DNA of 64,000 nucleotides, from the NCBI RefSeq assembly GCF_017654315.1, contig NZ_CP072203.1:1054001-1118000 (forward strand), written 5' to 3'. The notes beneath the pieces were generated by a model that was not told the origin of the DNA, searched no databases, and was given only the letters and a program-made list of their open reading frames with translations. The stretch comes from Gordonia polyisoprenivorans. Its GTDB lineage: Bacteria; Actinomycetota; Actinomycetes; Mycobacteriales; Mycobacteriaceae. Positions within the stretch are counted from its first letter, which is position 1, and the number at the start of each line of letters is the position of its first letter. Of the stretch, positions 8,837 through 17,728 are shown piece by piece. The position numbers and the translations under genes are program-made.

Positions 8837-9581
8837 CATCAAGCGCTGTGTCGTCGTCACCGGTGCGGGACAGGGCCTAGGCCGTTCGGTCGCAATGGCG
8901 TTCGCCGCACAGGGCGATGCGGTCATGGTCTCCGACATCGACGGCGAGCGGGCCGCCTCGGTTGCACAAGAGATCATCGCGGTCGGCGGCACTGCGGTTT
9001 GCGCTGCCGCCGACGTCTCGTCCGAGCCAGATGTCATCGCCTTGGCCGATGCTGCGGTGTTGCAGCTCGGCGTGCCGAGAGTCTGGGTCAACAATGCGGG
9101 CATCACACGGCCGGCCATGCTGCACAAGATGGCGGTCGACGACTTCGACCTGGTACTGCGGGTACACACGCGCGGCACGTTCCTGGGAACCAGTGAGGCG
9201 GCCCGACGCATGATCGAGGCAGATGTCGACGGTTTGATCATCAACGTCACCTCGTCGGCGGGCTTGCAGGGCACGATCGGACAGATCAATTATTCGGCTG
9301 CCAAGGGCGCGATCACCGCCATGACGAAATCCTCGGCCAAGGAGTTGGCGCGTCGGGGGATCAGAGTCAATGCGATCGCGCCGGTCGCGGCGACCCCCAT
9401 GACCGAGAAGCTACGCGTCGACGACAAGTTGGCCGGCCGGTTCCTCGAGTCGATTCCGCTCGGCCGGTTCGGGGAGCCCGACGAGATCGCGGCGGCATTC
9501 ACATTCCTCGCCTCCGATGGAGGGGCCTACGTGACGGGGCAGGTGCTCTGCGTCGACGGCGGCCTCTACATGGCGAGCTGA
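8829..9581 (+). CDS. Short-chain dehydrogenase, FabG/3-hydroxyacyl-CoA dehydrogenase-like (250 aa)
   Basis: Classical SDR: TGAGQGLGRSVA cofactor motif, NNAGITRP, active-site Ser in NVTSSAG, YSAAKGA catalytic pair and C-terminal GQVLCVDGGLYM. It is FabG-like in length and motifs, so oxidation of a 3-hydroxyacyl-CoA to the 3-keto form, feeding the thiolase encoded just upstream, is the most economical role. It overlaps the thiolase stop by 8 bp and shares one base with the next start. Confidence 0.92.
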   Translation: MSDIKRCVVVTGAGQGLGRSVAMAFAAQGDAVMVSDIDGERAASVAQEIIAVGGTAVCAAADVSSEPDVIALADAAVLQLGVPRVWVNNAGITRPAMLHKMAVDDFDLVLRVHTRGTFLGTSEAARRMIEADVDGLIINVTSSAGLQGTIGQINYSAAKGAITAMTKSSAKELARRGIRVNAIAPVAATPMTEKLRVDDKLAGRFLESIPLGRFGEPDEIAAAFTFLASDGGAYVTGQVLCVDGGLYMAS

Positions 9582-10720
9582 TGAACCTCGATCTCGAGCC
9601 CCGCGAGGCACAGTTTCGAGAGCGGCTCACCGAGTGGCTCGACGGGGTCGAGTTGCCCGAGGGGCTTCGTGACTACGGCGCTACGCCGACGGGCGATGAC
9701 ATTCCCGCCGGTCGCGCCTGGCAGCGCGCGCTCGTCGACGGTGGATGGGCGGCTCTGTCGTGGCCCGAACCGTACGGTGCAGGGGCCACGGTGGCCGAGC
9801 AGGCGATTTTCGCCGAGACGCTCGCGCGCCGGCACCTCCCGCGTCAGTTGAGTTTCGTGAGCATGGAGCTTGCGGGTCCGATCCTCATCTCCTTCGGCAC
9901 CGAGCAGCAGAAGAAGGCACTTTTGGAGCCGCTTCGCCGTGGTGACGAGGTGTGGTGTCAACTCTTCTCGGAGCCGGGAGCAGGATCCGACCTCGCGGCC
10001 ATCTCGACCAAGGCCGTCGCCGCCGACGACGGCTGGCGCGTCTCCGGCCAGAAAGTCTGGACCAGCGGGGCGCACTACGCTCAATATGGCCTGCTACTGG
10101 CCCGCACGGATTCCGCTCAGGAGCGGCACCGCGGCCTGAGCTGCTTCGCCGTCCCGATGGACCGGCCGGGCATCGAGGTACGCCCCATCCTGCAGATGGA
10201 CGGGGAGTCCAAGTTCAACGAGGTGTTCCTCGACGACGTCGCAGTAGGACCGGACGACCTGCTCGGAGAGGTGGGCGGCGGCTGGGCCGTCGCGATGTCG
10301 ATCCTTGGTCGCGAGCGGCGCATGCTGGGTTCGCTCGCGATCGGCCTGAGTACCTCCCTGACCGACTTGAGGTCTGCGGCCGAGCAGCGGGGCATCGACG
10401 ACGTCCCGTTCCGTCGGCGTTGGGCCGAGCTGTTCTCGCGCGTGCAGCTGCTGCGCTGGACGTGGTTCCGGTTGCTCTCGTCGGCCACCGACTCGGCCAC
10501 CGATCCGCGTATGTCGGTACTCAAGCTGACCTCGTCCGAACTGCAGCAGGAGGTCGCGGGCTTCGGGGCCGACACACTCGGCCGTGAATTCCTGACCGGC
10601 GCGGACGGCGAACCCTGGCGTCACGCGTTCCTCGCGAGCCATGGGGCAACGCTGGCCGGAGGGACGTCCGAGGTTCAGCGCAACATCCTCGGCGAGCGGG
10701 TGCTGAGGCTCCCGAGATGA
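9581..10720 (+). CDS. Acyl-CoA dehydrogenase (379 aa), possible subunit of a heteromeric enzyme
   Basis: Acyl-CoA dehydrogenase of the actinobacterial FadE type: SWPEPYGAGATVAEQAI, LFSEPGAGSDLAAIST and the tail GGTSEVQRNILGERVLRLP. The residue before GTSE is Gly, not the Glu of short-chain enzymes, so a catalytic base must come from another position. Proteins of this type often pair with a partner like the one at 12549-13673 to form alpha2beta2 enzymes in steroid side-chain degradation; pairing here is inference. It ends the operon that starts at 5332. Confidence 0.9.
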   Translation: MNLDLEPREAQFRERLTEWLDGVELPEGLRDYGATPTGDDIPAGRAWQRALVDGGWAALSWPEPYGAGATVAEQAIFAETLARRHLPRQLSFVSMELAGPILISFGTEQQKKALLEPLRRGDEVWCQLFSEPGAGSDLAAISTKAVAADDGWRVSGQKVWTSGAHYAQYGLLLARTDSAQERHRGLSCFAVPMDRPGIEVRPILQMDGESKFNEVFLDDVAVGPDDLLGEVGGGWAVAMSILGRERRMLGSLAIGLSTSLTDLRSAAEQRGIDDVPFRRRWAELFSRVQLLRWTWFRLLSSATDSATDPRMSVLKLTSSELQQEVAGFGADTLGREFLTGADGEPWRHAFLASHGATLAGGTSEVQRNILGERVLRLPR

Positions 10721-10811
10721 CCACGAATGCCACGTACTGACCCACCATTCCGCCGCACGTCCCCTCTCGACCGCCGCCGACCGGGCCGGCGCAGAACAAG
10801 GAGCAACGACC

Positions 10812-11654
10812 ATGGGTGCTATCGACTACTGGTGCAACATCTTCACGGACGAGGGCATCAAGCAGACCTTCGAGGATCCACGAGAGGTCGCCGACGTTGT
10901 CGAGTGGTGGGGTTTGAAGTTCACCGGCAAGACGGTCGACGAGTTCGTGGCGTACATGGACGCTGCCGACGTCGACGTCGCGATCATCCCGTCGGCCAAG
11001 ATGGGGTCGTTCGACACCGGTCAGCTGGTCTGGGACGTCAAGGAGGAGGCGGTCGTCGAGCTCATCGAGGCTGCTCCCGAGGGACGCCTGAAGGCCATGT
11101 TCGGCATCGACCCCCGTGAGGGCATGTCCGGTGTGCGTCGCCTAGAGGAGTGGCACAAGACGGGGCACTTCGTCGGCGCGCACCTGCATTCCTACGGATT
11201 CAATCTGCCGGTCAATCACCGTAGGTTCTATCCGTTCTACGCCAAGTGCGCCGAGCTCGGTATTCCGGTGACGATGCAGGTCGGCCACTCGGCCGAGCGC
11301 ATGCCGTCGGAAATGGGGCGTCCGATCCTGATCGACGACATCGCGCTCGACTTCCCCGAGCTGACCATCGTCGGAGCGCACACGGGCTGGCCCTGGGTCG
11401 AGGAGCTAATTGCCCTGGCCTGGAAGCACCGCAACGTCTTTATCGGTACCTCCGCCCATCACCCCAAGTACTGGGACCCGTCGCTGGTGGCATTCGCCAA
11501 TACGCGTGGGCGGGGAAAAGTGTTGTGGGGCACCGATTATCCCGTGATGGATTACAGCGATTCGCTGGCCGCCATCGACGGGCTGGGCCTCAAGGACACG
11601 GCCCGCGACCTTCTGAAGAGCGGTGCCGCTCGGCGGGTCTACGGTCTTCAATGA
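10812..11654 (+). CDS. Amidohydrolase_2 (ACMSD-like TIM barrel) family protein (280 aa)
   Basis: The fold assignment rests on GIPVTMQVGHSAERMPSE, LDFPELTIVGAHTGWPWVEE and VLWGTDYPVMDY, which match the later strands of the ACMSD-like amidohydrolase barrel, including the His after strand 6 and the final Asp. The usual HxH metal motif after strand 1 is absent: the protein starts MGAIDYWCNIFTDEG. It may therefore bind metal differently. Members in catabolic clusters act as decarboxylases or hydrolases on ring-cleavage products. ATG 10812 follows CAAGGAGCAACGACC. The 91 bp before it hold no gene. Confidence 0.85.
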   Translation: MGAIDYWCNIFTDEGIKQTFEDPREVADVVEWWGLKFTGKTVDEFVAYMDAADVDVAIIPSAKMGSFDTGQLVWDVKEEAVVELIEAAPEGRLKAMFGIDPREGMSGVRRLEEWHKTGHFVGAHLHSYGFNLPVNHRRFYPFYAKCAELGIPVTMQVGHSAERMPSEMGRPILIDDIALDFPELTIVGAHTGWPWVEELIALAWKHRNVFIGTSAHHPKYWDPSLVAFANTRGRGKVLWGTDYPVMDYSDSLAAIDGLGLKDTARDLLKSGAARRVYGLQ

Positions 11655-11720
11655 CCCTTGTCAGGCGAGCTGCTGGTCGGAGTTGCGTCGTCAGCCGGAC
11701 CGAATCCGGAGTACTACCAT

Positions 11721-11746
11721 GTGCAGGAATAGCTGGTTTCCTGCAC
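11721..11746. promoter_or_regulatory. 9-bp perfect inverted repeat upstream of the GntR regulator
   Basis: GTGCAGGAA (11721-11729) and TTCCTGCAC (11738-11746) are exact reverse complements around an 8-base spacer, 40 bp before the regulator start. There is no following T-run, so an operator (possibly autoregulatory) is more likely than a terminator. The sequence does not match the AT-rich element seen elsewhere in the cluster. Confidence 0.5.
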
Positions 11747-11785
11747 GGGAGCCGATCGAGACAATTTGTACCGAGAGGTTCTGTG

Positions 11786-12544
11786 ATGACCGGATCGACA
11801 CTATCCGCAGGCTCGATGAAGTCCTCACGTTCGATGAAGACATCCGAGCGGGTTGCGCGCGAGCTCGTCAACCACATAGTCGACAACGATCTGGCCGAGG
11901 GCACCAAGCTGCCCAATGAGAAGCAGCTCGTCGAAGTCTTCGAGGTCGGGCGCACCACACTGCGCGAAGCGTTGCGTCTGCTGGAGACGCGCGGGGTGAT
12001 CACGGTGCGTCCCGGGCCCGGCGGAGGACCGATCGTGCGTCGACCACGCGGCGACGACCTGCGTGAGGGCCTGACGTTGATCCTGCAGTTCAGCGGTGGA
12101 TCTCTCAAGGACGTTCTCGATGCGCGCACCGCGCTGGAGCCGATGATGGCCAGGCTGGCGGCAGAACGCATCACCGACGAGCAGTTGGAGGAGTTGAGCG
12201 CCAGCGCCGCGCGTATGCGCGAGGGTTCAGGGGATCACGACATCTTCCTGGCCGAGAACCAGCTCTTCCACGCCAAGATCGCCGAATTCACCGGCAGCGC
12301 CGTACTGAGGGTCTTCAACGACACGCTCAAGTCGATCGCGGATGGTGCCGTGGTGGGCGTGGCGTACACCGCTCGCCGGAGGGTCGCGGTCGCGGCTGCG
12401 CACGAGAAGGTCGTCGAGGCCCTACGCACACGCAACCCGGACGCCGCAGCCGAAGCCATGCATGCCCACGTCTGTGAGGCAGGCGAGTTCTGGAACCGCA
12501 AATATCCCGAGCTGATCTCCCGACCTGTCAGATGGGTGCAATGA
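11786..12544 (+). CDS. GntR-family (FadR/FCD subfamily) transcriptional regulator (252 aa)
   Basis: The N-terminal winged helix is clear: KLPNEKQLVEVFEVGRTTLR, then LRLLETRGVITVRPGPGGG. An all-helical FCD effector domain follows with LDARTALEPMMARLAAERI and the acid/His-rich metal-ligand pattern of the family (FHAKIAEF, AAHEKVVEAL, MHAHV). FCD regulators bind organic acids or acyl-CoAs and usually repress adjacent catabolic genes. ATG 11786 is preceded by GAGAGG; GTG 11783 is possible. Its central place makes it the best local candidate for control of the cluster. The next gene starts 4 bp after its stop. Confidence 0.92.
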   Translation: MTGSTLSAGSMKSSRSMKTSERVARELVNHIVDNDLAEGTKLPNEKQLVEVFEVGRTTLREALRLLETRGVITVRPGPGGGPIVRRPRGDDLREGLTLILQFSGGSLKDVLDARTALEPMMARLAAERITDEQLEELSASAARMREGSGDHDIFLAENQLFHAKIAEFTGSAVLRVFNDTLKSIADGAVVGVAYTARRRVAVAAAHEKVVEALRTRNPDAAAEAMHAHVCEAGEFWNRKYPELISRPVRWVQ

Positions 12545-12548
12545 TCCG

Positions 12549-13673
12549 ATGAAGTTCTCACTTACGTCCGAGCAAGAAGGCCTGACCCAGGTCCTCTCGG
12601 ACTATCTCGATGCGCGCGCGCCGCTGACCGCCACCCGCGCCCTGCTCGAAGCCGGAACCGCCTTCGACCGCGATGTGTGGGCCCGGATGGCCGCGGAGCT
12701 CGGCGTTCAGGGCGTCGACGTCCCCGAATCGCTCGACGGCACCGGTATGTCGACGGTCGAACTGAGCCTCGTGATGCACGAGGCCGGCCGCCGCCTCTAC
12801 TCCGGCCCGCTGCTCGCGTCCACAGGTCTGGCGCTGAGCCTGTTGCTGGCGGTCGACGACCCGGGTGACGAGGTGCGGTCGTCGATCGCCGATCTGTGCG
12901 GCGGTCACATCGTCGTCGCCGCTGTCCCCGACGCCGGCGGTGCATGGGCGGCGTCAGAGGTGGCCACAACAGCCACGGACGGTACGACAGGGTGGACGCT
13001 GACCGGCGTCAAGCGGCTGGTCCTGCAGGCCGATGTCGCCGATACGCTGTTGATCGCTGCGGTGTTGCCGGACGGCACGACCGGCCTGTTCACGGTCGAT
13101 CCCGCGGCGGCCGCGGTGACGGCCGACGACTCGATCGATCCGACCCGTACCCTCTGCACCGTCGAGCTCGCGCACTCGCAGGCACAGCTCATCGTTCGCG
13201 ATGCCGACGATGTCTTTGCCCGTGGTGCGCTGCGGGCCTCGGTCGCGCTGGCCGGGGAGTCGCTCGGTTCCGCTCGTCAGGCGCTGGAATCGGCCGCCGC
13301 CTACGCCACCGATCGTCGTCAGTTCGGTCAGCCGATCGGGGCCTTCCAAGGGGTCAAGCACCGTCTCGCCGACGCGCTGGTCGATATCGAGCTCGCTACG
13401 TCGGCGGTCTACTTGGCTGCGTGCCACGTCGAAGCCGACGACCGTCCGCAGGCTCTCGCATCGGTGCCGATGGCCGTGCGGGCCGCGACCGACGCACTGA
13501 CCCGGGTAGCGCGCGATGCGGTCCAGGTTCACGGCGGCGTCGGGTTCACGTGGGAGTACGACCCACATCTGTTCGTCAAGCGGGGGCGCGTGAGCAGGGA
13601 GCTACTCGGCAGTCCCGCCGAACGCCTCGATGCGCTATACACACACGGACCGAAGTTGGCGCGCAGCTCCTGA
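12549..13673 (+). CDS. Acyl-CoA dehydrogenase, FadE28-like small-subunit type (374 aa)
   Basis: N-terminus MKFSLTSEQEGLTQVLSDYL and C-terminal HGGVGFTWEYDPHLFVKRG are typical of actinobacterial acyl-CoA dehydrogenase subunits that form heterotetramers. The central FAD loop is degenerate: no clear TEPGxGSD is seen, and alanine-rich segments take its place, as in partner subunits with one weakened active site. It lies directly after the GntR gene. The likely partner is the dehydrogenase at 9581-10720 or 15759-16928. Substrate unknown. Confidence 0.88.
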   Translation: MKFSLTSEQEGLTQVLSDYLDARAPLTATRALLEAGTAFDRDVWARMAAELGVQGVDVPESLDGTGMSTVELSLVMHEAGRRLYSGPLLASTGLALSLLLAVDDPGDEVRSSIADLCGGHIVVAAVPDAGGAWAASEVATTATDGTTGWTLTGVKRLVLQADVADTLLIAAVLPDGTTGLFTVDPAAAAVTADDSIDPTRTLCTVELAHSQAQLIVRDADDVFARGALRASVALAGESLGSARQALESAAAYATDRRQFGQPIGAFQGVKHRLADALVDIELATSAVYLAACHVEADDRPQALASVPMAVRAATDALTRVARDAVQVHGGVGFTWEYDPHLFVKRGRVSRELLGSPAERLDALYTHGPKLARSS

Positions 13674-13683
13674 TCTGTCCCTG

Positions 13684-13710
13684 TTCCACCAGGTGATCCA
13701 CCTGGTGGAA
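13684..13710. terminator. Stem-loop after acyl-CoA dehydrogenase gene
   Basis: TTCCACCAGGTG and CACCTGGTGGAA pair perfectly (12 bp) around ATC, 11 bp after the stop at 13673. The downstream sequence is pyrimidine-rich (CTACTTCTTCCT) rather than a clean T-run. A transcription terminator is most likely; a palindromic operator for the gene at 13785 is the alternative. Confidence 0.6.
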
Positions 13711-13784
13711 CTACTTCTTCCTGGCTTCACACCTTGGCTGATACATATGTTCAATAGTCATTAATCAAGGGAGATTGCCGGTCC

Positions 13785-14966
13785 ATGTCGACACCGCTGC
13801 GGGGCGTCCGCGTCCTCGACCTCACTCGCCTCCTTCCCGGTAACTACGCCGCGTACCTGCTCGGAGCGCTCGGTGCCGAGGTCATCAAGATCGAAGACCC
13901 CGGCGCGGGTGATTACATGCGCGAAGTCGGCCTGATCGTCGACGGCCAGAGCGCGTCGCATCACAACGTCAACCGTGCCAAGCGGTCGGTCGTGATCGAT
14001 CTCAAGCGTCCCGAGGGTGTGGAGGTCTTCCTGCGGCTCGTCGATACCGCCGATGTCGTCATCGACTCCTTCCGGTCGGGCGTCTTGGACCGGCTGGGAA
14101 TCGGTGAGTCGGTGTTGCGTGCCAGGCGACCCAGCCTCGTCGTCGCATCGATCAGCGGATACGGAGCCAGCGGCCCGCTCAGCGGCATTGCTGCCCACGA
14201 TATCAACGCGATGGCGTTCGCCGGGGTTCAAGAGCGGCTCGTCGGCCCCGACGGTGGATCGTTTGCCATCGAGGTGCCGTTCGCGGACCAGATCGGAGGC
14301 GGACTCATTCCTGCGATGGGTGTCATGGCCCTGTTGGTGCAGGCGCGCGCAACCGGCGAGGGCGGTTGGCTGGACTGCTCGCTCGCCGAGGGGGTCGCTG
14401 TACTGCCCAGCCCCTTGTCCGCGGACGTGCTCGCAGGTGCGCCGATGCCACCCAAGACGCACACGACCGGCGGCAACCGGGCTCACTACCGGGTCTACGA
14501 GCTTCTCGACGGCCAGGTGGCCGTCGGCGCGTTCGAGTCGCAGTTCTGGGTCGGTGTGTGTGAGGTTTTCGGCCTCGACGATCTGAAGGACGCCCAGTGG
14601 GACGACTCGCGCCGAGTCGAGGCCATCGACCGCTTGACGGCGACGTTCGCTGCCTTGACCCGCGACGAAGTCGCCGAGCTGATCGAGGGCCGAGACTGCT
14701 GCGTCAGCCTGGTCAACAGTTACGAGCAGATGTTCGCCAGTCCCCATGCGCAGGCGCGAGGCCTTGTCCGGCCCGCCGTCGACGTACCGATCAACGTGCT
14801 GGCACCGCCCTTCCGAATCAACGGTTCCATTCCACCCGAGACCATCGGTGCCCCGCGTCAGGGCCAACACACCGTCGAGGTGCTGGCCGAGCGTGGGTTC
14901 ACCGGTGCCGAGATCGAGTCTCTTCTCGACGACAAGGTCGTAGCCGAGCGCGGAGCGAACGCATGA
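13785..14966 (+). CDS. CoA transferase family III (CaiB/BaiF) protein (393 aa)
   Basis: Family III CoA transferase: opening [52 protein letters not shown], and the region [14 protein letters not shown] containing an Asp at the expected catalytic position. The C-terminus ([16 protein letters not shown]) is typical. Enzymes of this family transfer CoA between acids, or epimerise 2-methyl-branched acyl-CoAs in the racemase subgroup; which applies is undecided. An AT-rich tract (13740-13766) precedes it. The stop overlaps the next SDR start (ATGA), beginning an operon that runs to about 17680. Confidence 0.93.
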   Translation: MSTPLRGVRVLDLTRLLPGNYAAYLLGALGAEVIKIEDPGAGDYMREVGLIVDGQSASHHNVNRAKRSVVIDLKRPEGVEVFLRLVDTADVVIDSFRSGVLDRLGIGESVLRARRPSLVVASISGYGASGPLSGIAAHDINAMAFAGVQERLVGPDGGSFAIEVPFADQIGGGLIPAMGVMALLVQARATGEGGWLDCSLAEGVAVLPSPLSADVLAGAPMPPKTHTTGGNRAHYRVYELLDGQVAVGAFESQFWVGVCEVFGLDDLKDAQWDDSRRVEAIDRLTATFAALTRDEVAELIEGRDCCVSLVNSYEQMFASPHAQARGLVRPAVDVPINVLAPPFRINGSIPPETIGAPRQGQHTVEVLAERGFTGAEIESLLDDKVVAERGANA

Positions 14967-15715
14967 GCTCCCCGGCCGGCCGTCCCCTGGCCTTGGTCAC
15001 CGGAGCCAGCCGTGGTCTTGGGTTGGCGATGGCTGCGGCTCTGGCCCGGTCCGGACACGACCTCGTGCTGGCCGCGCGCGACGAGAGCACGCTGGCCGAC
15101 GCGGTCGGCGCGATCGAGGCCCTGGGCGCAGCCGCCACACCCCATGCACTCGACGTCGGCGAACCCGACCAGGTCGTGGCGATGATTGCTCACGTCGAAG
15201 AATCCGTCGGACCGATCCAGGTTCTCGTCAACAACGCCGGCGCGTTCGAGTTCGGCGGAATCAATGAGGTCGAGGTCGAGGTCTGGGAGCGTTTGGTCCG
15301 GGTCAACACGACGTCTGCACTGGTAGCGACACGTGAGGTGCTCCGCCACATGCGTGAGCGGAAGTCGGGCCGGATCGTCAACGTCGTCTCCACCTCGGCA
15401 GTGCGAGGCGTGCCCGGGTCGACCGCCTATGCGATGTCCAAGGCCGCGTTGATCTCGCTCACACAGTGCACCGCGGTCGAGGTGGCCCGCTCGGGCATCA
15501 CCGTCAACGCCGTGGCCCCCGGCATGTTCCGCACCGATATGACCGACGGTTTCCGCGCCGATCCGGTGAAGGAGAAATGGTCGCTCGGTCAATCACCCAT
15601 GCGGCGATGGGGTGATCCGGACGAGCTCGGTCCGGCCGTGGCGTTCCTGGCATCGCCCGAGGCGAGCTACATCACCGGACAGGTTCTGGCCGTCGACGGC
15701 GGCTGGACCGCATGA
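14963..15715 (+). CDS. Short-chain dehydrogenase/reductase (250 aa)
   Basis: Classical SDR with [22 protein letters not shown], the Ser in [17 protein letters not shown] as catalytic pair and [12 protein letters not shown] at the end. FabG-like; likely NAD(P)-dependent oxidation of a hydroxyacyl-CoA or alcohol intermediate. It overlaps the CoA transferase by 4 bp and is followed 43 bp later by another acyl-CoA dehydrogenase. Confidence 0.92.
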   Translation: MSSPAGRPLALVTGASRGLGLAMAAALARSGHDLVLAARDESTLADAVGAIEALGAAATPHALDVGEPDQVVAMIAHVEESVGPIQVLVNNAGAFEFGGINEVEVEVWERLVRVNTTSALVATREVLRHMRERKSGRIVNVVSTSAVRGVPGSTAYAMSKAALISLTQCTAVEVARSGITVNAVAPGMFRTDMTDGFRADPVKEKWSLGQSPMRRWGDPDELGPAVAFLASPEASYITGQVLAVDGGWTA

Positions 15716-15758
15716 GTATCTGCACGTACGCGGCCAGTGGAAGAGAACGGATGTCACT

Positions 15759-16928
15759 GTGGATTTCGGCCTGAACGATCAGCAGTCATCGATCCGTGAC
15801 ATGGTGCGCCGCTTCGGTGCCAAGGAATTGGCACCCGGATATCTGGCGCGCGCCAAAGTGGCCGAATTTCCCTGGAAGGAGCATCGGCGGGTTGCCGAGC
15901 TCGGGCTGCTGGGGATGCTTGCAGGCCCCGAATGGGGCGGTGAAGAGGAACCGGATTTCGAGTCGGTCGGCATCATGATGGAGGAGTTGGCGTACGCGGA
16001 CTTCAACATCTCGAACTGTGTTCTCCCGCCGCTCATCATCACCTCTATCATGAGAGAGCACGCCGTCCGCAGGCTCCAGGAGGAATGGATGCCGGCGATC
16101 GTCAGCGGTGAGCGCATGGTCGCGCTCGGCCTCACCGAGCCCGGATCCGGCTCCGACGCCGCCGCCATGCGTACCAAGGCCGTCAAGACCGAGTCGGGCT
16201 GGCGGCTCAACGGCGAGAAGACTTCGATCACGGCCATCCCGTGGGCGACCGCGGCCATCATCTTCGCCAAAACGCAGAGCGAATCGGGAGCAGCGAAGGT
16301 TTCGGCTTTCTTCGTCGATATGGACCGGCCCGGCGTCACGATGTCGTCGACCCCCGACCCCGGCTGGCTGCCGGTCGGCCGCGGCACCATCTCGATGGTC
16401 GACGTCGACATCCCCGCAGACGCGTTGATCGGCGGGGAGGGGGAGGCCTTCCGTACGGTCATGAACAACTTCGACTTCACCCGCCCGCTGCTGGCTCTCA
16501 CCGGCATCGGATGTGCCCAGGCATCGATCGACGAGGCCGTCGAACATGCTCGTCACCGCGAGGTCTTCGGGTCGACGCTGTCGAAGTTCGAGGGGATCTC
16601 TTTCCCGCTGGCCGAGCACACCGTGCACCTGGAGTCGGCTCGGCTGATCTGCTACAAGGCGCTCTGGAAGCGAACGCAGGGTCTACCGCACACCGCCGAT
16701 GCCGCGATGGCGAAGTGGATCGGCCCGCTGGTGTCGGGCCGCGCGATCCACGATGCGCTGCTGACGTTCGGCAACTACGGCTATGCCAGTGAGTACCCGC
16801 ACGAGCAACGCCTGCGCGACACCTTGGCGGTCGAGATCGCCGACGGTACGGCGCAGGTCCAGAAGATCATCATCGCGCGCGAGCTGTTCGGGCGCGAATT
16901 CGTTCCCTACGACACCAAGAGGCCCTGA
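15759..16928 (+). CDS. Acyl-CoA dehydrogenase (389 aa)
   Basis: Complete acyl-CoA dehydrogenase: VDFGLNDQQSSIRDMVRRFG start, LGLTEPGSGSDAAAMRTKA loop, and EIADGTAQVQKIIIARELFG at the C-terminus, with Asp where short-chain enzymes have the catalytic Glu. GTG 15759 gives the normal N-terminus; ATG 15751 is in another frame. Its stop overlaps the start of the enoyl-CoA hydratase by one base, so desaturation and hydration are probably coupled. Substrate unknown. Confidence 0.9.
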   Translation: MDFGLNDQQSSIRDMVRRFGAKELAPGYLARAKVAEFPWKEHRRVAELGLLGMLAGPEWGGEEEPDFESVGIMMEELAYADFNISNCVLPPLIITSIMREHAVRRLQEEWMPAIVSGERMVALGLTEPGSGSDAAAMRTKAVKTESGWRLNGEKTSITAIPWATAAIIFAKTQSESGAAKVSAFFVDMDRPGVTMSSTPDPGWLPVGRGTISMVDVDIPADALIGGEGEAFRTVMNNFDFTRPLLALTGIGCAQASIDEAVEHARHREVFGSTLSKFEGISFPLAEHTVHLESARLICYKALWKRTQGLPHTADAAMAKWIGPLVSGRAIHDALLTFGNYGYASEYPHEQRLRDTLAVEIADGTAQVQKIIIARELFGREFVPYDTKRP

Positions 16929-17680
16929 TGACCGATGTGCTCCTCGTCGATGAACCGGCGGACGGCGTACGTCGCCTGACGCTCAACCGACCCGATCAAC
17001 TCAACGCGATCTCGCGCGAGCTGATGACCCGGCTGCTCAGTGAGCTGCGGCGTATCGAGGTCGACGAGAGCGTCCGCGCGGTTATCCTGCGTGGCAACGG
17101 TCGGGCGTTCTGCGCGGGAGCCGACCTGTCCGAGCACTTCGGTGCCGAGGACGCCATGGACATCGGGCGCACCGACTTGTGGAGCCTGATCGAAAACTTG
17201 CGGGTCCCGGTCATCGCGGCCGTCCACGGCTGGGCCATCACGGGCGGCTTCTTGCTGTCCTACTGCTGCGATCTGATCGTCGCCAGCGACGATGCGCGGT
17301 TCCGCGACACCCATGCGTCACTCGGGCTGGTTCCGACCGGCGGCGAGAGTCAGCGCATGCCGCGACGGGTGGGTGGTGCGCTGGCCAGGGAGTTGATGCT
17401 CACCTCTCGGCCGCTGCCTGCCCAGGAGGCACGCGAGGCCGGTTTCGTCAGCCGGGTCGTGCCCCGCGCCGAGCTCGACGGGGCGGCGCTCGAACTCGCG
17501 AGCATGATCGCAGCGAACTCGCCCCGTTCTGTCAGGGAGATCAAGATGCTCATCAATGTCGGGCTCACGGGCGACTTCGGCACCGGCATGGCTCTGGAGT
17601 TGCGCAACAACGTGTTTGGAACGGCCAACAATGTCCCGAATGCCGATCGTGATGCGCGGATAGCAGCTATCCGTGGCTGA
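16928..17680 (+). CDS. Enoyl-CoA hydratase/isomerase (crotonase) family (250 aa)
   Basis: Crotonase fold with LNRPDQLNAISRELM, the oxyanion-hole segments GRAFCAGADLSEHF and HGWAITGGFLLSYCCD, and LVPTGGESQRMPRRVG. The canonical catalytic Glu before GG in the second motif is not obvious, so isomerase, hydratase or C-C hydrolase activity are all possible. It closes the operon that starts with the CoA transferase at 13785; the LLM gene follows 48 bp later. Confidence 0.9.
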   Translation: MTDVLLVDEPADGVRRLTLNRPDQLNAISRELMTRLLSELRRIEVDESVRAVILRGNGRAFCAGADLSEHFGAEDAMDIGRTDLWSLIENLRVPVIAAVHGWAITGGFLLSYCCDLIVASDDARFRDTHASLGLVPTGGESQRMPRRVGGALARELMLTSRPLPAQEAREAGFVSRVVPRAELDGAALELASMIAANSPRSVREIKMLINVGLTGDFGTGMALELRNNVFGTANNVPNADRDARIAAIRG

Positions 17681-17728
17681 CCTCGAGCACCGTCGTGCGG
17701 CGGCATCGAGTCTGCGCGGAGGTAGGTC

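Noticed and set aside
13740..13766. An eighth copy of the AT-rich element before the CoA transferase at 13785
   Set aside because: The tract ATACATATGTTCAATAGTCA is AT-rich and contains ATAG, but alignment to the other copies is too weak to list it.
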